In this document: positions 45,537 to 54,436 of the stretch, in pieces | How positions within the stretch are numbered: position 1 is the stretch's first letter | Layout: the number at the start of each line of letters is the position of its first letter | Assembly: GCF_000820305.1 (NCBI RefSeq) | Contig: NZ_CDBH01000018.1 | Coordinates: forward strand, 1 to 64,000 | Direction of reading: 5' to 3' | DNA from: Aeromonas dhakensis | GTDB taxonomy: Bacteria > Pseudomonadota > Gammaproteobacteria > Enterobacterales > Aeromonadaceae | Length of the DNA: 64,000 nucleotides | Translations under genes and position numbers: made by a program | Notes under the pieces: generated by a model | Database searches by the model: none | What the model was told of the DNA's origin: nothing | What the model saw: only the letters and a program-made list of their open reading frames with translations

Positions 45537-47634
45537 GCTGCTGCGCCGGATAGGCGAGCGCAAGGACATCATGCTGGCGGTGCTGCTGCTGGCCATCGTC
45601 TTCATGATGGTCTTGCCGCTGCCGCCGGTGGCCCTCGATATTCTGATTGCCATCAACATGACCATCTCGGTGGTGCTGTTGATGATGGCGGTTTATATCA
45701 ATTCGCCGCTGCAGTTTTCCGCCTTTCCCGCGGTGCTGCTGATCACCACCCTGTTCCGGCTTGCCCTGTCGGTGAGCACCACCCGGATGATCCTGCTGCA
45801 GGCTGATGCGGGGCAGATCGTCTACACCTTCGGCAACTTCGTGGTGGGGGGCAATCTGGTGGTGGGGATCGTCATCTTCCTCATCATCACCATCGTCCAG
45901 TTTCTGGTGATCACCAAGGGGTCGGAGCGGGTGGCGGAAGTCAGTGCCCGTTTCTCTCTGGATGCCATGCCTGGCAAGCAGATGAGTATCGATGGCGACA
46001 TGCGTGCTGGCGTAATCGATGTCCATGAAGCACGGGAGCGGCGCAGCATCATCGAGAAGGAGAGCCAGATGTTCGGCTCCATGGATGGTGCCATGAAGTT
46101 CGTGAAAGGGGACGCCATCGCGGGCCTCATCATCATCTTCGTCAACATCCTCGGCGGGGTCACCATAGGGGTCACCCAGAAGGGGCTGGCGGCAGCCGAG
46201 GCTCTGCAACTCTACTCCATTCTGACGGTGGGGGATGGCATGGTGTCTCAGGTGCCGGCCCTGCTGATCGCCATTACGGCGGGCATTATCGTCACCAGGG
46301 TCTCTTCCGAAGAGTCCGCCGATCTTGGTTCCGATATCGGCGCCCAGGTGGTGGCCCAGCCCAAGGCTATGCTGATTGGCGGCGTACTGCTGGTGTTGTT
46401 CGGGTTGATCCCGGGTTTCCCCATGATCACCTTCTTTACTTTGGCCGCTGTGGTCACGGCAGGCGGCTACTTTATCGGCGTGCGCCAGCACAAGGCGCTG
46501 AGCAACAACAGCCAGGATCTCCCTGCTGTGTTGGCGCAGGGGGCCGGGGCGCCCGCTGCCCGTAGCAAGCCCAAGGCCGGCAGCAAACCTCGCGGCAAGC
46601 TTGCTGAAAAGGAGGAGTTCGCCATGACGGTGCCCCTTCTGATCGATGTGGATGCCGCCCTGCAGGCCGAGCTGGAAGCCATCGCGCTCAACGATGAGCT
46701 GGTACGGGTGCGGCGGGCGCTGTATCTCGACCTCGGGGTGCCCTTTCCGGGTATTCATCTGCGTTTCAATGAAGGCATGGGGCAGGGTGAGTACCTGATC
46801 CAGTTGCAAGAGGTCCCGGTGGCTCGTGGTCTGTTGCGACCGGGTCATCTGCTGGTGCAGGAGAGTGCTTCCCAGCTCGATCTGTTGGGGGTTCCCTATG
46901 AAGAGGGGGCACCTCTGCTGCCCGGACAACCGACCCTGTGGGTGGCAAGGGAGCACGAGGAGCGGCTTGAGAAGACCAGGCTGGCTTCGTTGACCCCCGA
47001 TCAGGTGGTGACCTGGCATCTTTCCCATGTATTGCGCGAGTATGCCGAGGACTTCATCGGCATTCAGGAGACCCGCTATCTGCTGGAGCAGATGGAGGGC
47101 AGCTATGGGGAGCTGGTGAAGGAGGCTCAGCGGATCATTCCGTTGCAGCGCATGACCGAAATCCTGCAGCGGCTGGTGGGGGAGGACATCTCCATCCGCA
47201 ACATGCGAGCCATCCTGGAAGCCATGGTGGAGTGGGGTCAGAAGGAGAAGGATGTGGTGCAGCTCACCGAGTACATCCGCAGCAGTCTCAAGCGCTACAT
47301 CTGCTACAAGTACGCCAACGGCAACAACATACTGCCTGCGTATCTGCTCGATCAGCAGGTGGAAGAGCAGATACGCGGTGGCATTCGCCAGACCAGTGCC
47401 GGTAGTTATCTGGCGCTCGATCCCACCATTACTCAAGGCTTTCTCGATCAGGTTCGCCATACGGTGGGAGATTTGACGCAGATGCAGAACAAGCCAGTGC
47501 TCATCGTCTCCATGGATATCCGCCGCTATGTGCGCAAGCTCATTGAGGGGGATTATAATGCCCTGCCGGTGCTCTCCTATCAGGAGTTGACCCAGCAGAT
47601 CAATATTCAGCCGCTAGGAAGGGTCTGCCTGTGA
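45517..47634 (+). CDS. ascV: T3SS export gate protein AscV (YscV/LcrD/FlhA family)
   Basis: The 705-residue protein has about eight N-terminal membrane segments (to about 330), a linker, and a large cytoplasmic domain that forms a nonameric ring and takes up chaperone-substrate complexes. The FHIPEP-like stretch is visible as [18 protein letters not shown]. Length equals YscV (704). The ATG at 45517 lies within the ascY end and has GGAAG upstream; earlier in-frame starts are ascY shadow. Confidence 0.96.
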   Translation: MNQRSLELLRRIGERKDIMLAVLLLAIVFMMVLPLPPVALDILIAINMTISVVLLMMAVYINSPLQFSAFPAVLLITTLFRLALSVSTTRMILLQADAGQIVYTFGNFVVGGNLVVGIVIFLIITIVQFLVITKGSERVAEVSARFSLDAMPGKQMSIDGDMRAGVIDVHEARERRSIIEKESQMFGSMDGAMKFVKGDAIAGLIIIFVNILGGVTIGVTQKGLAAAEALQLYSILTVGDGMVSQVPALLIAITAGIIVTRVSSEESADLGSDIGAQVVAQPKAMLIGGVLLVLFGLIPGFPMITFFTLAAVVTAGGYFIGVRQHKALSNNSQDLPAVLAQGAGAPAARSKPKAGSKPRGKLAEKEEFAMTVPLLIDVDAALQAELEAIALNDELVRVRRALYLDLGVPFPGIHLRFNEGMGQGEYLIQLQEVPVARGLLRPGHLLVQESASQLDLLGVPYEEGAPLLPGQPTLWVAREHEERLEKTRLASLTPDQVVTWHLSHVLREYAEDFIGIQETRYLLEQMEGSYGELVKEAQRIIPLQRMTEILQRLVGEDISIRNMRAILEAMVEWGQKEKDVVQLTEYIRSSLKRYICYKYANGNNILPAYLLDQQVEEQIRGGIRQTSAGSYLALDPTITQGFLDQVRHTVGDLTQMQNKPVLIVSMDIRRYVRKLIEGDYNALPVLSYQELTQQINIQPLGRVCL

Positions 47635-48086
47635 GTGTCGAGCGGCCGACCTGCGAGCCCCTGACACCCTGGTTGCATGCCAGGGGGCTAGAGGTGGCGC
47701 CCTACTATCTCGGCAATACCCCAGTCCAGCTTGGTCACGGTTTTTGGTACCGCAGTGTCTATCTCGCCTGGCGGGTCGATCCCGCAACCCGGCGGGTGTG
47801 GATACTGTTGGTACGCCGCCACGGTGAGCGGCCCGGGCTGGCCAACCCCTTCGCCGCCCTCTATCTGCTGGCTGAAGCCACTCTGGCAGTGCTCGGACCG
47901 GGCCATTTTCTCTACGGCAACGTCGATGTCTTTCGCGGCAGCTCCTTGAGCGGCGAACGGCTCAGCCGCTTCTACTCGCGCTGGACCGGCGCCAGCGAAC
48001 CCGAGCCGGGCTGGTTCATGTTGGCGGCCGAGCGCGTCTGTTCATTGCGAGATATGCGAAAACGACAAAAGGGCGGCCTTGCGTGA
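47631..48086 (+). CDS. acrR: T3SS regulatory protein AcrR (LcrR/PcrR family)
   Basis: The 151-residue protein matches LcrR/PcrR in place and pattern ([27 protein letters not shown], in part, and [18 protein letters not shown]). Its role in calcium control and LcrG expression is poorly defined. The GTG start overlaps the ascV stop. The 3' end overlaps the ExsA box for the translocon operon. Confidence 0.9.
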   Translation: MSVERPTCEPLTPWLHARGLEVAPYYLGNTPVQLGHGFWYRSVYLAWRVDPATRRVWILLVRRHGERPGLANPFAALYLLAEATLAVLGPGHFLYGNVDVFRGSSLSGERLSRFYSRWTGASEPEPGWFMLAAERVCSLRDMRKRQKGGLA

Positions 48087-48115
48087 CAGGCATGCCCAAA
48101 AGGGCCTCATAGAAT
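48065..48115 (+). promoter_or_regulatory. ExsA-type promoter of the acrGVH-aopBD operon
   Basis: The box starts at 48065 (ACAAAA), with C at position 13 (48077), TGACA at 48084-48088, and -10 TAGAAT at 48110-48115. It begins inside the last codons of acrR. Confidence 0.8.
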
Positions 48116-48125
48116 AGGAGCCAAG

Positions 48126-48410
48126 ATGAAACAACCGCGTTATGCCCACCATAGCGAAACCGTCGCCCAGGCGGAGCAGGCCATTGCAGACAATGATCAC
48201 CGCCATGCCCTGTTGCAGGAGATGCTGGCCGGACTGGATCTGTCAGAACAGACCTGTCAACTGCTGTTCGATGCACCGACCGAACAGGTGGCTGTGGCCG
48301 AACAGGAGATGCTGGCGGAGATCCAGCGCCGGCAGGCGTTATCTCCATCCCAGCCGGGAGAGTCCCGCAAGAGCCGTCGCCCTACCATGATGCGCGGACT
48401 GATGATTTAA
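48126..48410 (+). CDS. acrG: T3SS secretion regulator AcrG (LcrG/PcrG family)
   Basis: The 94-residue helical protein is the cytoplasmic partner of the tip protein AcrV; LcrG and PcrG are 95-98 residues. Unbound LcrG blocks the channel in the cytosol and is titrated by LcrV. The ATG has AGGAG five bases upstream. First gene of the translocon operon. Confidence 0.92.
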   Translation: MKQPRYAHHSETVAQAEQAIADNDHRHALLQEMLAGLDLSEQTCQLLFDAPTEQVAVAEQEMLAEIQRRQALSPSQPGESRKSRRPTMMRGLMI

Positions 48411-48419
48411 GGAGTCGTG

Positions 48420-49358
48420 ATGAGCACTATCCCTGATTACAACACCAACCCCGGCGGGTTCGTCGGCTGGCTCGACGGGCAATCGCTCGACCAGTTGCCT
48501 GGCAATAAAAATCCCAAACTGGCCGAGTTGCTCGCCTTGCTCGACGGCAAGATCACCCTCAGCGCCGACCAACCGACACTGCTGACCAAGGCACAGCTTG
48601 AGAAGTTGTTGGCCGCCTATCTGACCAACCCTGACGCCATTCATGGGGGCTGGGCCACAGGCCAGTTCCAGGCAGGCCAAGAGGCGGCAATTGATGCCAT
48701 CAAAGGCATGATCGAGCGGGGGAAGAATCAGACTCCGCCGAAGACACAGTGGAGCGTATCTGAATTCATGCTGCTATCTCTCAGCGCGTTGACCATGGAT
48801 CGTCTGGATGACGACATCATCACCACCTTTACCGGAGTGATGGCGTTTCAGGACAACAAGCGCAAGGTGCTCAGTGACGAGCTCAAGGGGATGACCGCCG
48901 AGCTGAAGATTTATGGGGTGATCCAGTCGGAGATCAACAAGGCGCTCTCTGCAAAATCTGACCAGACCTTCAAGACCGACTTCAACCTGATGGATTACAA
49001 GCTCTATGGCTATGGCTCGGAGGCTCAATTCAAACTGGGGGCTGAGTTCAAGTTGCTTGCGCAAATGCAAGATAGTGCCGGCAAGGTGACGGTGAAGGCA
49101 TTTCTTGAAAGCGACAAGAAGCAGAGCGGAGCCATGAGTGGTATAGAGGCCGAGTATGCCTATAACAAGGACAACAACAAGCTTGGCAACTTCTCCACCA
49201 GCGTGAGTGACCGCTCGCGGCCGCTCAACGATCAGGTCAGTGAAAAAACCACCCGCCTCAACGACGTCAGCTCGCGCTACAACGCCGCCATCGAGGCACT
49301 CAACCGCTTTATCCAGAAATACGACAGCATCATGCGCGACATTCTTGGCGCCATTTGA
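48420..49358 (+). CDS. acrV: Needle tip protein AcrV (LcrV/PcrV family)
   Basis: The 312-residue needle-tip protein assists insertion of AopB/AopD and is a protective antigen in this family. The two long coiled-coil helices are at about 125-160 and at the C-terminus (DVSSRYNAAIEALNRFIQKYD, in part). It is somewhat shorter than LcrV (326). The ATG at 48420 has AAGGAG five bases upstream; the GTG at 48417 is less well spaced. Confidence 0.93.
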   Translation: MSTIPDYNTNPGGFVGWLDGQSLDQLPGNKNPKLAELLALLDGKITLSADQPTLLTKAQLEKLLAAYLTNPDAIHGGWATGQFQAGQEAAIDAIKGMIERGKNQTPPKTQWSVSEFMLLSLSALTMDRLDDDIITTFTGVMAFQDNKRKVLSDELKGMTAELKIYGVIQSEINKALSAKSDQTFKTDFNLMDYKLYGYGSEAQFKLGAEFKLLAQMQDSAGKVTVKAFLESDKKQSGAMSGIEAEYAYNKDNNKLGNFSTSVSDRSRPLNDQVSEKTTRLNDVSSRYNAAIEALNRFIQKYDSIMRDILGAI

Positions 49359-49367
49359 GGAGAGAAC

Positions 49368-49871
49368 ATGCAGACCGATACCACCCAGACTCCGGAATAT
49401 GAAGCAAAGCTGGAAGCCTTTATGGCCGATGGTGGCACCCTGGCCATGCTGCAGGATATCTCAGGTGACACCCTGGAGCAGCTTTATGCGTTGGCCTTTG
49501 GTCAGTATCAGGCAGGCAAGTGGGAGGATGCCCACAAGATTTTTCAGGCCCTCTGCATGCTGGATCACTACGAGCCGCGCTATTTCCTCGGGCTCGGTGC
49601 TTGCCGGCAGGCGATGGGAGAGTTCGAGACGGCGGTCGAGAGCTACAGCTTTGGCGCCATGCTCGATCTGAACGATCCCCGTTTCCCGTTTCATGCCGCC
49701 GAGTGCCGGTTGCAACAAGGTGATTTGAACGGGGCCGAGAGTGGCTTCTACTCGGCCCACCTGCTGGCGGACGCGGATCCGTCGCAGGCCGATCTGGCGG
49801 CAAGCGCCAAGGTCATGTTGGAAGCCATCGCAATCAGAAGGGATCAGCAAGATGAACCCGATCAGCAATGA
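49368..49871 (+). CDS. acrH: Translocator chaperone AcrH (LcrH/SycD family)
   Basis: The 167-residue class II chaperone has three tetratricopeptide repeats (ALAFGQYQAGKWEDAHKIF, FLGLGACRQAMGEFETAVESY, in part, and the next pair). SycD has 168 residues. It binds AopB and AopD before secretion. GAGGAG precedes the ATG; the 3' end overlaps aopB by 20 bases. Confidence 0.95.
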   Translation: MQTDTTQTPEYEAKLEAFMADGGTLAMLQDISGDTLEQLYALAFGQYQAGKWEDAHKIFQALCMLDHYEPRYFLGLGACRQAMGEFETAVESYSFGAMLDLNDPRFPFHAAECRLQQGDLNGAESGFYSAHLLADADPSQADLAASAKVMLEAIAIRRDQQDEPDQQ

Positions 49872-51039
49872 AAGAAGCGTTTCCTCGCTGGGAAACACAG
49901 GTGACGTAACGGGTCTGAAGCCCGTTGCTCAGCCTCACAGTGAAACGCGGCTCGATGCCGCGACGGCCTCAGCCAGTGGGCAGGTCCGCAAGCCGGGTGT
50001 TTCTTTGAACGCCCCCCTGGCAGTGAGCAATGGTCAACCCGCTTCTCAGCAATTGACTGACGTCAGCAGATTGCTGACACAGGTCAAGCAGAATGCCACC
50101 CTGCTCCTGCCGCACACCAACGCATTGGTTTCGGCCGCCTTTACCTCGCCGGAAGCCTTTGAAATTGAGCTGGGCAAGTTGACCAGTGATCTGGAGAAGA
50201 CCCAGAACAGGCTCAAACTCGCCGATCTCGATCGGGCCCGCACCCAGAACGAGAAGAAGATCGCCGAGAACCAGGAGAAGATCAAAGAGGCTGAAGAGAG
50301 TGCCCAGAAGGCCAAAAAATCAGGTCTGGCCAGCAAGATCTTTGGCTGGATCAGTGCCATCGCGTCCATGATCATCGGGGCCATCATGGTGGCGACCGGT
50401 GTCGGGGCCGCAGCAGGTGCACTGATGATTGCCGCTGGTGCGGTCGGTGTCGTCAATATGGCGGTACAGCAGGCAGCTGAGGATGGTCTTATCTCCAAGG
50501 AGGTGATGGAGAAGCTGGGACCTGTGCTTATGGCGGTGGAAATTATCCTCGCAGTTGCCTCGGCGGTGGTGACGTTTGGCGCGGGAGCGGTCAAGGGACT
50601 TGCCAAGCTGGGGGTAAAAATGGGCTTCAAGATGGCGGGCAAGGGGGCGAGTGAAATGGGCCTCAAGCTTATCCAGAACTCCGCCAAGGTTTATATGAAG
50701 GCCGCCGACATCTCGGCCAAAGTAGCAGGGAATGCCGCGAGTACCACGGCGAAAATGGCCAAGATAGGTACCCAAACAGCGGATATCATCGTCGATGTGG
50801 GCAATGGTGTGACCAAGACCGTTGATAGTGCAAACCAGGCCAAGCTGTTGCTCAAGCAAGCGGATCTACTGGAGAACCGCCAAGAGATGACGGCGCTGCA
50901 AGGGGTGATCGACAAACTCAAAGAGGCGATTGCCCAGATGATCGAGGCGTTTCAGCAGACCATGGAGATGATCTTTCAGATGCTCAACGCCAAGGGTGAC
51001 ATGATGAACAACCTGGCCCGCAGGCCGGCCGCTATCTAA
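49852..51039 (+). CDS. aopB: Translocator protein AopB (YopB/PopB family)
   Basis: The 395-residue pore-forming translocator has a coiled coil (about 115-160), two hydrophobic hairpin segments (about 165-200, IFGWISAIASMIIGAIMVA; and about 225-250, LMAVEIILAVASAVVTFGAG), and a C-terminal amphipathic helix. The ATG at 49852 lies inside acrH with AAGGGA upstream. Confidence 0.95.
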   Translation: MNPISNERSVSSLGNTGDVTGLKPVAQPHSETRLDAATASASGQVRKPGVSLNAPLAVSNGQPASQQLTDVSRLLTQVKQNATLLLPHTNALVSAAFTSPEAFEIELGKLTSDLEKTQNRLKLADLDRARTQNEKKIAENQEKIKEAEESAQKAKKSGLASKIFGWISAIASMIIGAIMVATGVGAAAGALMIAAGAVGVVNMAVQQAAEDGLISKEVMEKLGPVLMAVEIILAVASAVVTFGAGAVKGLAKLGVKMGFKMAGKGASEMGLKLIQNSAKVYMKAADISAKVAGNAASTTAKMAKIGTQTADIIVDVGNGVTKTVDSANQAKLLLKQADLLENRQEMTALQGVIDKLKEAIAQMIEAFQQTMEMIFQMLNAKGDMMNNLARRPAAI

Positions 51040-51051
51040 GGAGTATTGCTC

Positions 51052-51942
51052 ATGATTAACAGTGATTATGCCAATGGCGTAAACCATACCAGCCTGTTAC
51101 CCGAAATGCGCACCGGCGAGAGCCAACAGGTTCGTCACCCGGAAACGATCCATGAGGCTGCTGGCTCGGGCGGTCAGCGAGCGGCAGAGAACAAGAGCCT
51201 GCCAGTGCTTCCGCGTCCCTCCGTTCCCTTTGATACCAAGGGCGTTACCCAGATGACGGAACAGCTTGAAAGCGTGATGGACATGATGTCGCTGCTCTTC
51301 AAGCTGGCACGTCAGGCCCGTGAAATGGGACTGGTACAGCGGGATACCGAGAACAAGCTGGTTATCGGTCATCAGCAGGCGCAAGTCGATGAGATGCGCC
51401 ATGGCGCCATGTTGATGATTGCCACTGCCGTGGTCTCCGGTGTGATGGCTGTTGCATCGGCGGTCATGGGAGGCTTCTCCATGGCCAAATCGGCCAAGAC
51501 GATCAAACAGGACAAGGCGCTGAATGCCAATATTGCCGGGCGACAGCAGGAGCTGAAGCAGATCGGGGATATCAAGAAGACGGCGGGTCTTGAGATGGGG
51601 GATGCTGGCCAGGATCTGACTGCAAGGATCAAGAACGACAAGGCAGCCCTGCTGACGTTGAACAAGAAGTTTGATGCCAACAATAGCCGTCAACAACTTG
51701 CCGGCACCGTGACCCAGTCAGTGGGACAAATGAGTAATTCTGCAGTGCAGGTATCGCAGGGGACGAGCCAGGCAGAGGCCAAGGAAGACGAGGTCAAAGC
51801 GACTATCAGTCAGGCCGAGAAGCAGAAGATTGAGGACAACATGTCCTTCAATGTCAACTTCATGAAAGACGTGCTGCAACTGATGCAGCAGTATGCTCAG
51901 AGCCAGAACCAGGCTTGGAAAGCGGCCTTTGGTGTTGCATAA
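51052..51942 (+). CDS. aopD: Translocator protein AopD (YopD/PopD family)
   Basis: The 296-residue second translocator has one hydrophobic segment (about 118-145, MLMIATAVVSGVMAVASAV) and a C-terminal amphipathic helix (MSFNVNFMKDVLQLMQQ). In Yersinia, YopD also acts with LcrH as a post-transcriptional regulator. The ATG at 51052 has AAGGAG eight bases upstream. A terminator follows. Confidence 0.95.
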   Translation: MINSDYANGVNHTSLLPEMRTGESQQVRHPETIHEAAGSGGQRAAENKSLPVLPRPSVPFDTKGVTQMTEQLESVMDMMSLLFKLARQAREMGLVQRDTENKLVIGHQQAQVDEMRHGAMLMIATAVVSGVMAVASAVMGGFSMAKSAKTIKQDKALNANIAGRQQELKQIGDIKKTAGLEMGDAGQDLTARIKNDKAALLTLNKKFDANNSRQQLAGTVTQSVGQMSNSAVQVSQGTSQAEAKEDEVKATISQAEKQKIEDNMSFNVNFMKDVLQLMQQYAQSQNQAWKAAFGVA

Positions 51943-51958
51943 ACACCATGATCGTCGG

Positions 51959-51982
51959 GGCGCCCATTCGGGCGCCTTTTTG
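51959..51982 (+). terminator. Terminator of the translocon operon
   Basis: GGCGCCC (51959-51965) pairs with GGGCGCC (51970-51976) and is followed by TTTTTG. A small hairpin GGTGTT/AACACC lies over the aopD stop. Confidence 0.85.
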
Positions 51983-52000
51983 TTTTCCGGCCATTTTTCA

Positions 52001-52051
52001 TAAAAGAGCCGACCTTGAGTGACAGCCTGAGGTGGAATGGCAGGCTACCAT
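52001..52051 (+). promoter_or_regulatory. ExsA-type promoter of the exsC operon
   Basis: The box starts at 52001 (TAAAA), with GAC ending at position 13 (52013), TGACA at 52020-52024, and -10 TACCAT at 52046-52051. It provides positive feedback on exsA if the operon runs through exsCEBA. Confidence 0.8.
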
Positions 52052-52076
52052 CCTCTCCTCTCTGCTGGAGGACATC

Positions 52077-52520
52077 ATGGATCTACCCCTCATCATCAAT
52101 CAGCTGCTTGCTGAGTTTGCTACCAAGTACGGCCTGCCATCTCTGGTTTTGAACCAGGAAGGTGTTGCGGCATTGTGTTTTGATGATCACTTGCAACTAG
52201 CCTTGATCCTGGTTTCAGAGCGAGATCAGCTGGTCTTGCAGGCCAACGTAGCCGAGCTGCATCAGGTTGGTGAGGGTATATTCCGCCAGTTGGCTAGTTT
52301 CAACCGTCATTGGTATCAATTCAATTTGCACTTCGGTTTTGACGAATCGTCACTGATGGTACAGCTCTATCGTCAGATGCCAGCCAGCCAGCTGACGTTG
52401 GCCTCTCTTGAAACAAGCCTTGCCAGCATGCTTGAACATGCCGAGTTCTGGCAGGAGCTGCTGAGGTCATCACATCACGTTGAGACGAATCATGATGAGA
52501 TGCAGGGTGTTCGGGTATAA
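52077..52520 (+). CDS. exsC: T3SS regulatory chaperone ExsC
   Basis: The 147-residue class I chaperone-like protein is an anti-anti-activator: it binds ExsD when its secreted partner ExsE leaves the cell, freeing ExsA. P. aeruginosa ExsC has 145 residues. GGAGG lies five bases before the ATG. First gene of exsC-exsE-exsB-exsA. Confidence 0.92.
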   Translation: MDLPLIINQLLAEFATKYGLPSLVLNQEGVAALCFDDHLQLALILVSERDQLVLQANVAELHQVGEGIFRQLASFNRHWYQFNLHFGFDESSLMVQLYRQMPASQLTLASLETSLASMLEHAEFWQELLRSSHHVETNHDEMQGVRV

Positions 52521-52522
52521 CC

Positions 52523-52756
52523 ATGAAGATACAAGAGCAGCAAGTGACGGCCCTGTCGCAAGGTGCCGCACGATCTCAAGATGGCAACTTTGCCGGGCGG
52601 GAGATGCATATAGTTTCGATTGGCAGTGATCCTCAACCGTTGGCGGTACAATTGCGTGCTTCCATCCACCTTGATCAAACTCATGAGGTGGCGTTGCAAC
52701 GCTTGCAGCAGGGAGAACATTTGCCACTGTCGGAGCGGAGGATCAGGGTCGTATGA
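52523..52756 (+). CDS. exsE: Secreted T3SS regulator ExsE
   Basis: The 77-residue protein is matched to P. aeruginosa ExsE (81) by MKI at the start, NFAGREM near 22-28, and ALQRLQQG...PLSERRIR at the end. ExsE holds ExsC until it is exported, coupling secretion to transcription. It starts two bases after exsC and overlaps exsB (ATGA). Confidence 0.88.
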   Translation: MKIQEQQVTALSQGAARSQDGNFAGREMHIVSIGSDPQPLAVQLRASIHLDQTHEVALQRLQQGEHLPLSERRIRVV

Positions 52757-53154
52757 AAAAATGGCTGGTGTTGATGATGTTGGGCCTGCTGACAGGCTGC
52801 GTCACGACGCCGATGGTCAAGCCAGCGTTGAGGCAATTGAAGGGAGAGGTTCATCTGGCTGGAACACTCCCTCGGCCTGCCCGAGTGGAGGTCACTGCGC
52901 TGAGCGTTATCGACGGTCGTCCTCTGGTGGTGGCTGCAACGGAATACGAAGTAACCATGTTGCCACTGACATTCGAGCTACGTCTGACACCGCTGCAAAT
53001 GGCAGAAGGCAATATATATCTGCGAGCCAGATTGCGTTTCCTTGACAGTTCAGTTGTGCAAGCAGCGTATCAACAAAAAGTTTTTAAGGAATTTAATCCG
53101 GATACATATCATTTCGAATTGCGGCCAAGATCTTGTTATCCACAATGTCAATAA
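52753..53154 (+). CDS. exsB: Secretin pilotin lipoprotein ExsB (YscW family)
   Basis: The 133-residue protein has a lipobox LLTGC at Cys16. The YscW/ExsB fold helps place and assemble the AscC secretin in the outer membrane. Motifs such as VKGEVHLAG-like (LKGEVHLAG) and LPLTFELRL are seen. It overlaps the exsE stop. Confidence 0.9.
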   Translation: MKKWLVLMMLGLLTGCVTTPMVKPALRQLKGEVHLAGTLPRPARVEVTALSVIDGRPLVVAATEYEVTMLPLTFELRLTPLQMAEGNIYLRARLRFLDSSVVQAAYQQKVFKEFNPDTYHFELRPRSCYPQCQ

Positions 53155-53501
53155 ATGCTGAACTAACAAACGACGCTAAAATCAATTGTTTATCAACAAT
53201 CTGTCTTATTGGAAAAGTTTATTTTTGTAACAAACTATCATCCTCATATAACGACAGCTTTAGTTTAGTCATCAAAATGATACATCAATAGTGTATTGGC
53301 TCTAATTTATGACTGGTTTTCTTGCGCATAGCTGTTGTAGGATGCTCCCCCTCATTTCAAAGGTGATTAATTAATTGCCTATATTGGAATCAGTTAATTC
53401 AATACAGAATAAATAAAACGCCAATAATAAGACGCCCGGCAGAAATCCTGTCTTTGCTGAGGAGTCACAGGCACCACGCGCAGATTCAGGAAAACGACAA
53501 T
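53155..53501 (+). other. AT-rich gap between exsB and exsA
   Basis: These 347 bases are far more AT-rich than the flanks and hold no gene. They include the inverted repeat ATTGTT/AACAAT (53185-53200), the tandem ATTAATTAATT (53367-53377) and a weak promoter-like pair TTGGAA (53384) / GAATAA (53407). They probably carry a separate exsA promoter under other control, perhaps H-NS-like silencing. Confidence 0.5.
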
Positions 53502-54317
53502 ATGAAAGGCATTACAACCACAGAGAAGGGCGATATAGCCCAGCTCCAGTGGTGCATGTCTGCTTTTAGTGTCATTGAGCATTCGCAGGAGGGAATATAT
53601 ATCCTCTTGGATGGAACTATGACCTGGCAGGACTGCACCGATACTTACGAGTTATCCGCTAACGAGTTGATGTTCGTGCGCCGTGGCAATTATGCGGTCT
53701 GTACCGGTGAAGCGCCTTGTCACCTGCTTTGGTTACCCCTCTCAAATACTTTTCTGCAAGGTTTTTTGCAACGTTTTGGTGCACTGTTGAGTGACGTGCC
53801 CAGAATAGACACGATTGCACCTAGTTTATTGCCATTCGGCACCTCACCGTTGCTGGCTCAATGCATCCAAGGGTTGCATGGCCTGACTGAACACGAATAT
53901 CCACCAGCCCTTGCCCAATTGCGTACCGAGGAACTGCTGTTTCTGCTGGCATTTGGGGAGCACGGTCCGCAATTGATGTCCATCTTGCGTCAACTGAGTA
54001 ATCGACAGGTTGAGCGCTTGCAGCATTTCATGGAAAAGCACTACCTGATGGAGTGGAAACTCAGCGAGTTTGCCAAAGAGTTTGGTATGGGACTGACCAC
54101 CTTCAAGGAGCTTTTCGGCTCTATCTATGGTGTCTCTCCTCGTGCCTGGATCAGCGAGCGCCGTATTCTCTATGCTCATCAGTTATTGCTCAATAGCGAG
54201 ATGAGCATAGTGGATATTGCGATGGAGGCCGGTTTCTCCAGCCAGTCCTATTTCACTCAAAGTTATCGGCGCCGGTTTGGTTGTACGCCAAGCCGCGCCA
54301 GACATGGCAAAGATTAA
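53502..54317 (+). CDS. exsA: Master activator of the T3SS, ExsA (AraC family)
   Basis: The 271-residue protein has an N-terminal ligand/ExsD-binding half and a C-terminal two-helix-turn-helix DNA-binding domain (LSEFAKEFGMGLTTFKELF and IVDIAMEAGFSSQSYFTQSYRRRFGCTPS, in part). P. aeruginosa ExsA has 278 residues. The ATG at 53502 follows AGGA. Six candidate target promoters are seen in this window. Confidence 0.95.
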   Translation: MKGITTTEKGDIAQLQWCMSAFSVIEHSQEGIYILLDGTMTWQDCTDTYELSANELMFVRRGNYAVCTGEAPCHLLWLPLSNTFLQGFLQRFGALLSDVPRIDTIAPSLLPFGTSPLLAQCIQGLHGLTEHEYPPALAQLRTEELLFLLAFGEHGPQLMSILRQLSNRQVERLQHFMEKHYLMEWKLSEFAKEFGMGLTTFKELFGSIYGVSPRAWISERRILYAHQLLLNSEMSIVDIAMEAGFSSQSYFTQSYRRRFGCTPSRARHGKD

Positions 54318-54326
54318 CGCCGGACT

Positions 54327-54377
54327 AAAATAATCTGACGTTTTTTATAAGTCGGAAGAGGGAGTAATGGATAGAAT
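54327..54377 (+). promoter_or_regulatory. ExsA-type promoter of the exsD-ascB-L operon (variant box)
   Basis: AAAAT at 54327, GAC ending at position 13 (54339), T at 20 but A in place of G at 21, and A at 24 are followed by -10 TAGAAT at 54372-54377. The distance is the same as in the other five promoters. Confidence 0.65.
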
Positions 54378-54436
54378 AGCCCGCATATCAACACACTATT
54401 CGATTATTGCCCGCAGCAAGATGAGCAAGGCATAGC

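Noticed and set aside
45349..47460. 703-codon open frame on the minus strand
   Set aside because: It is antisense to ascV and rich in His/Gln/Asp, with no family match.
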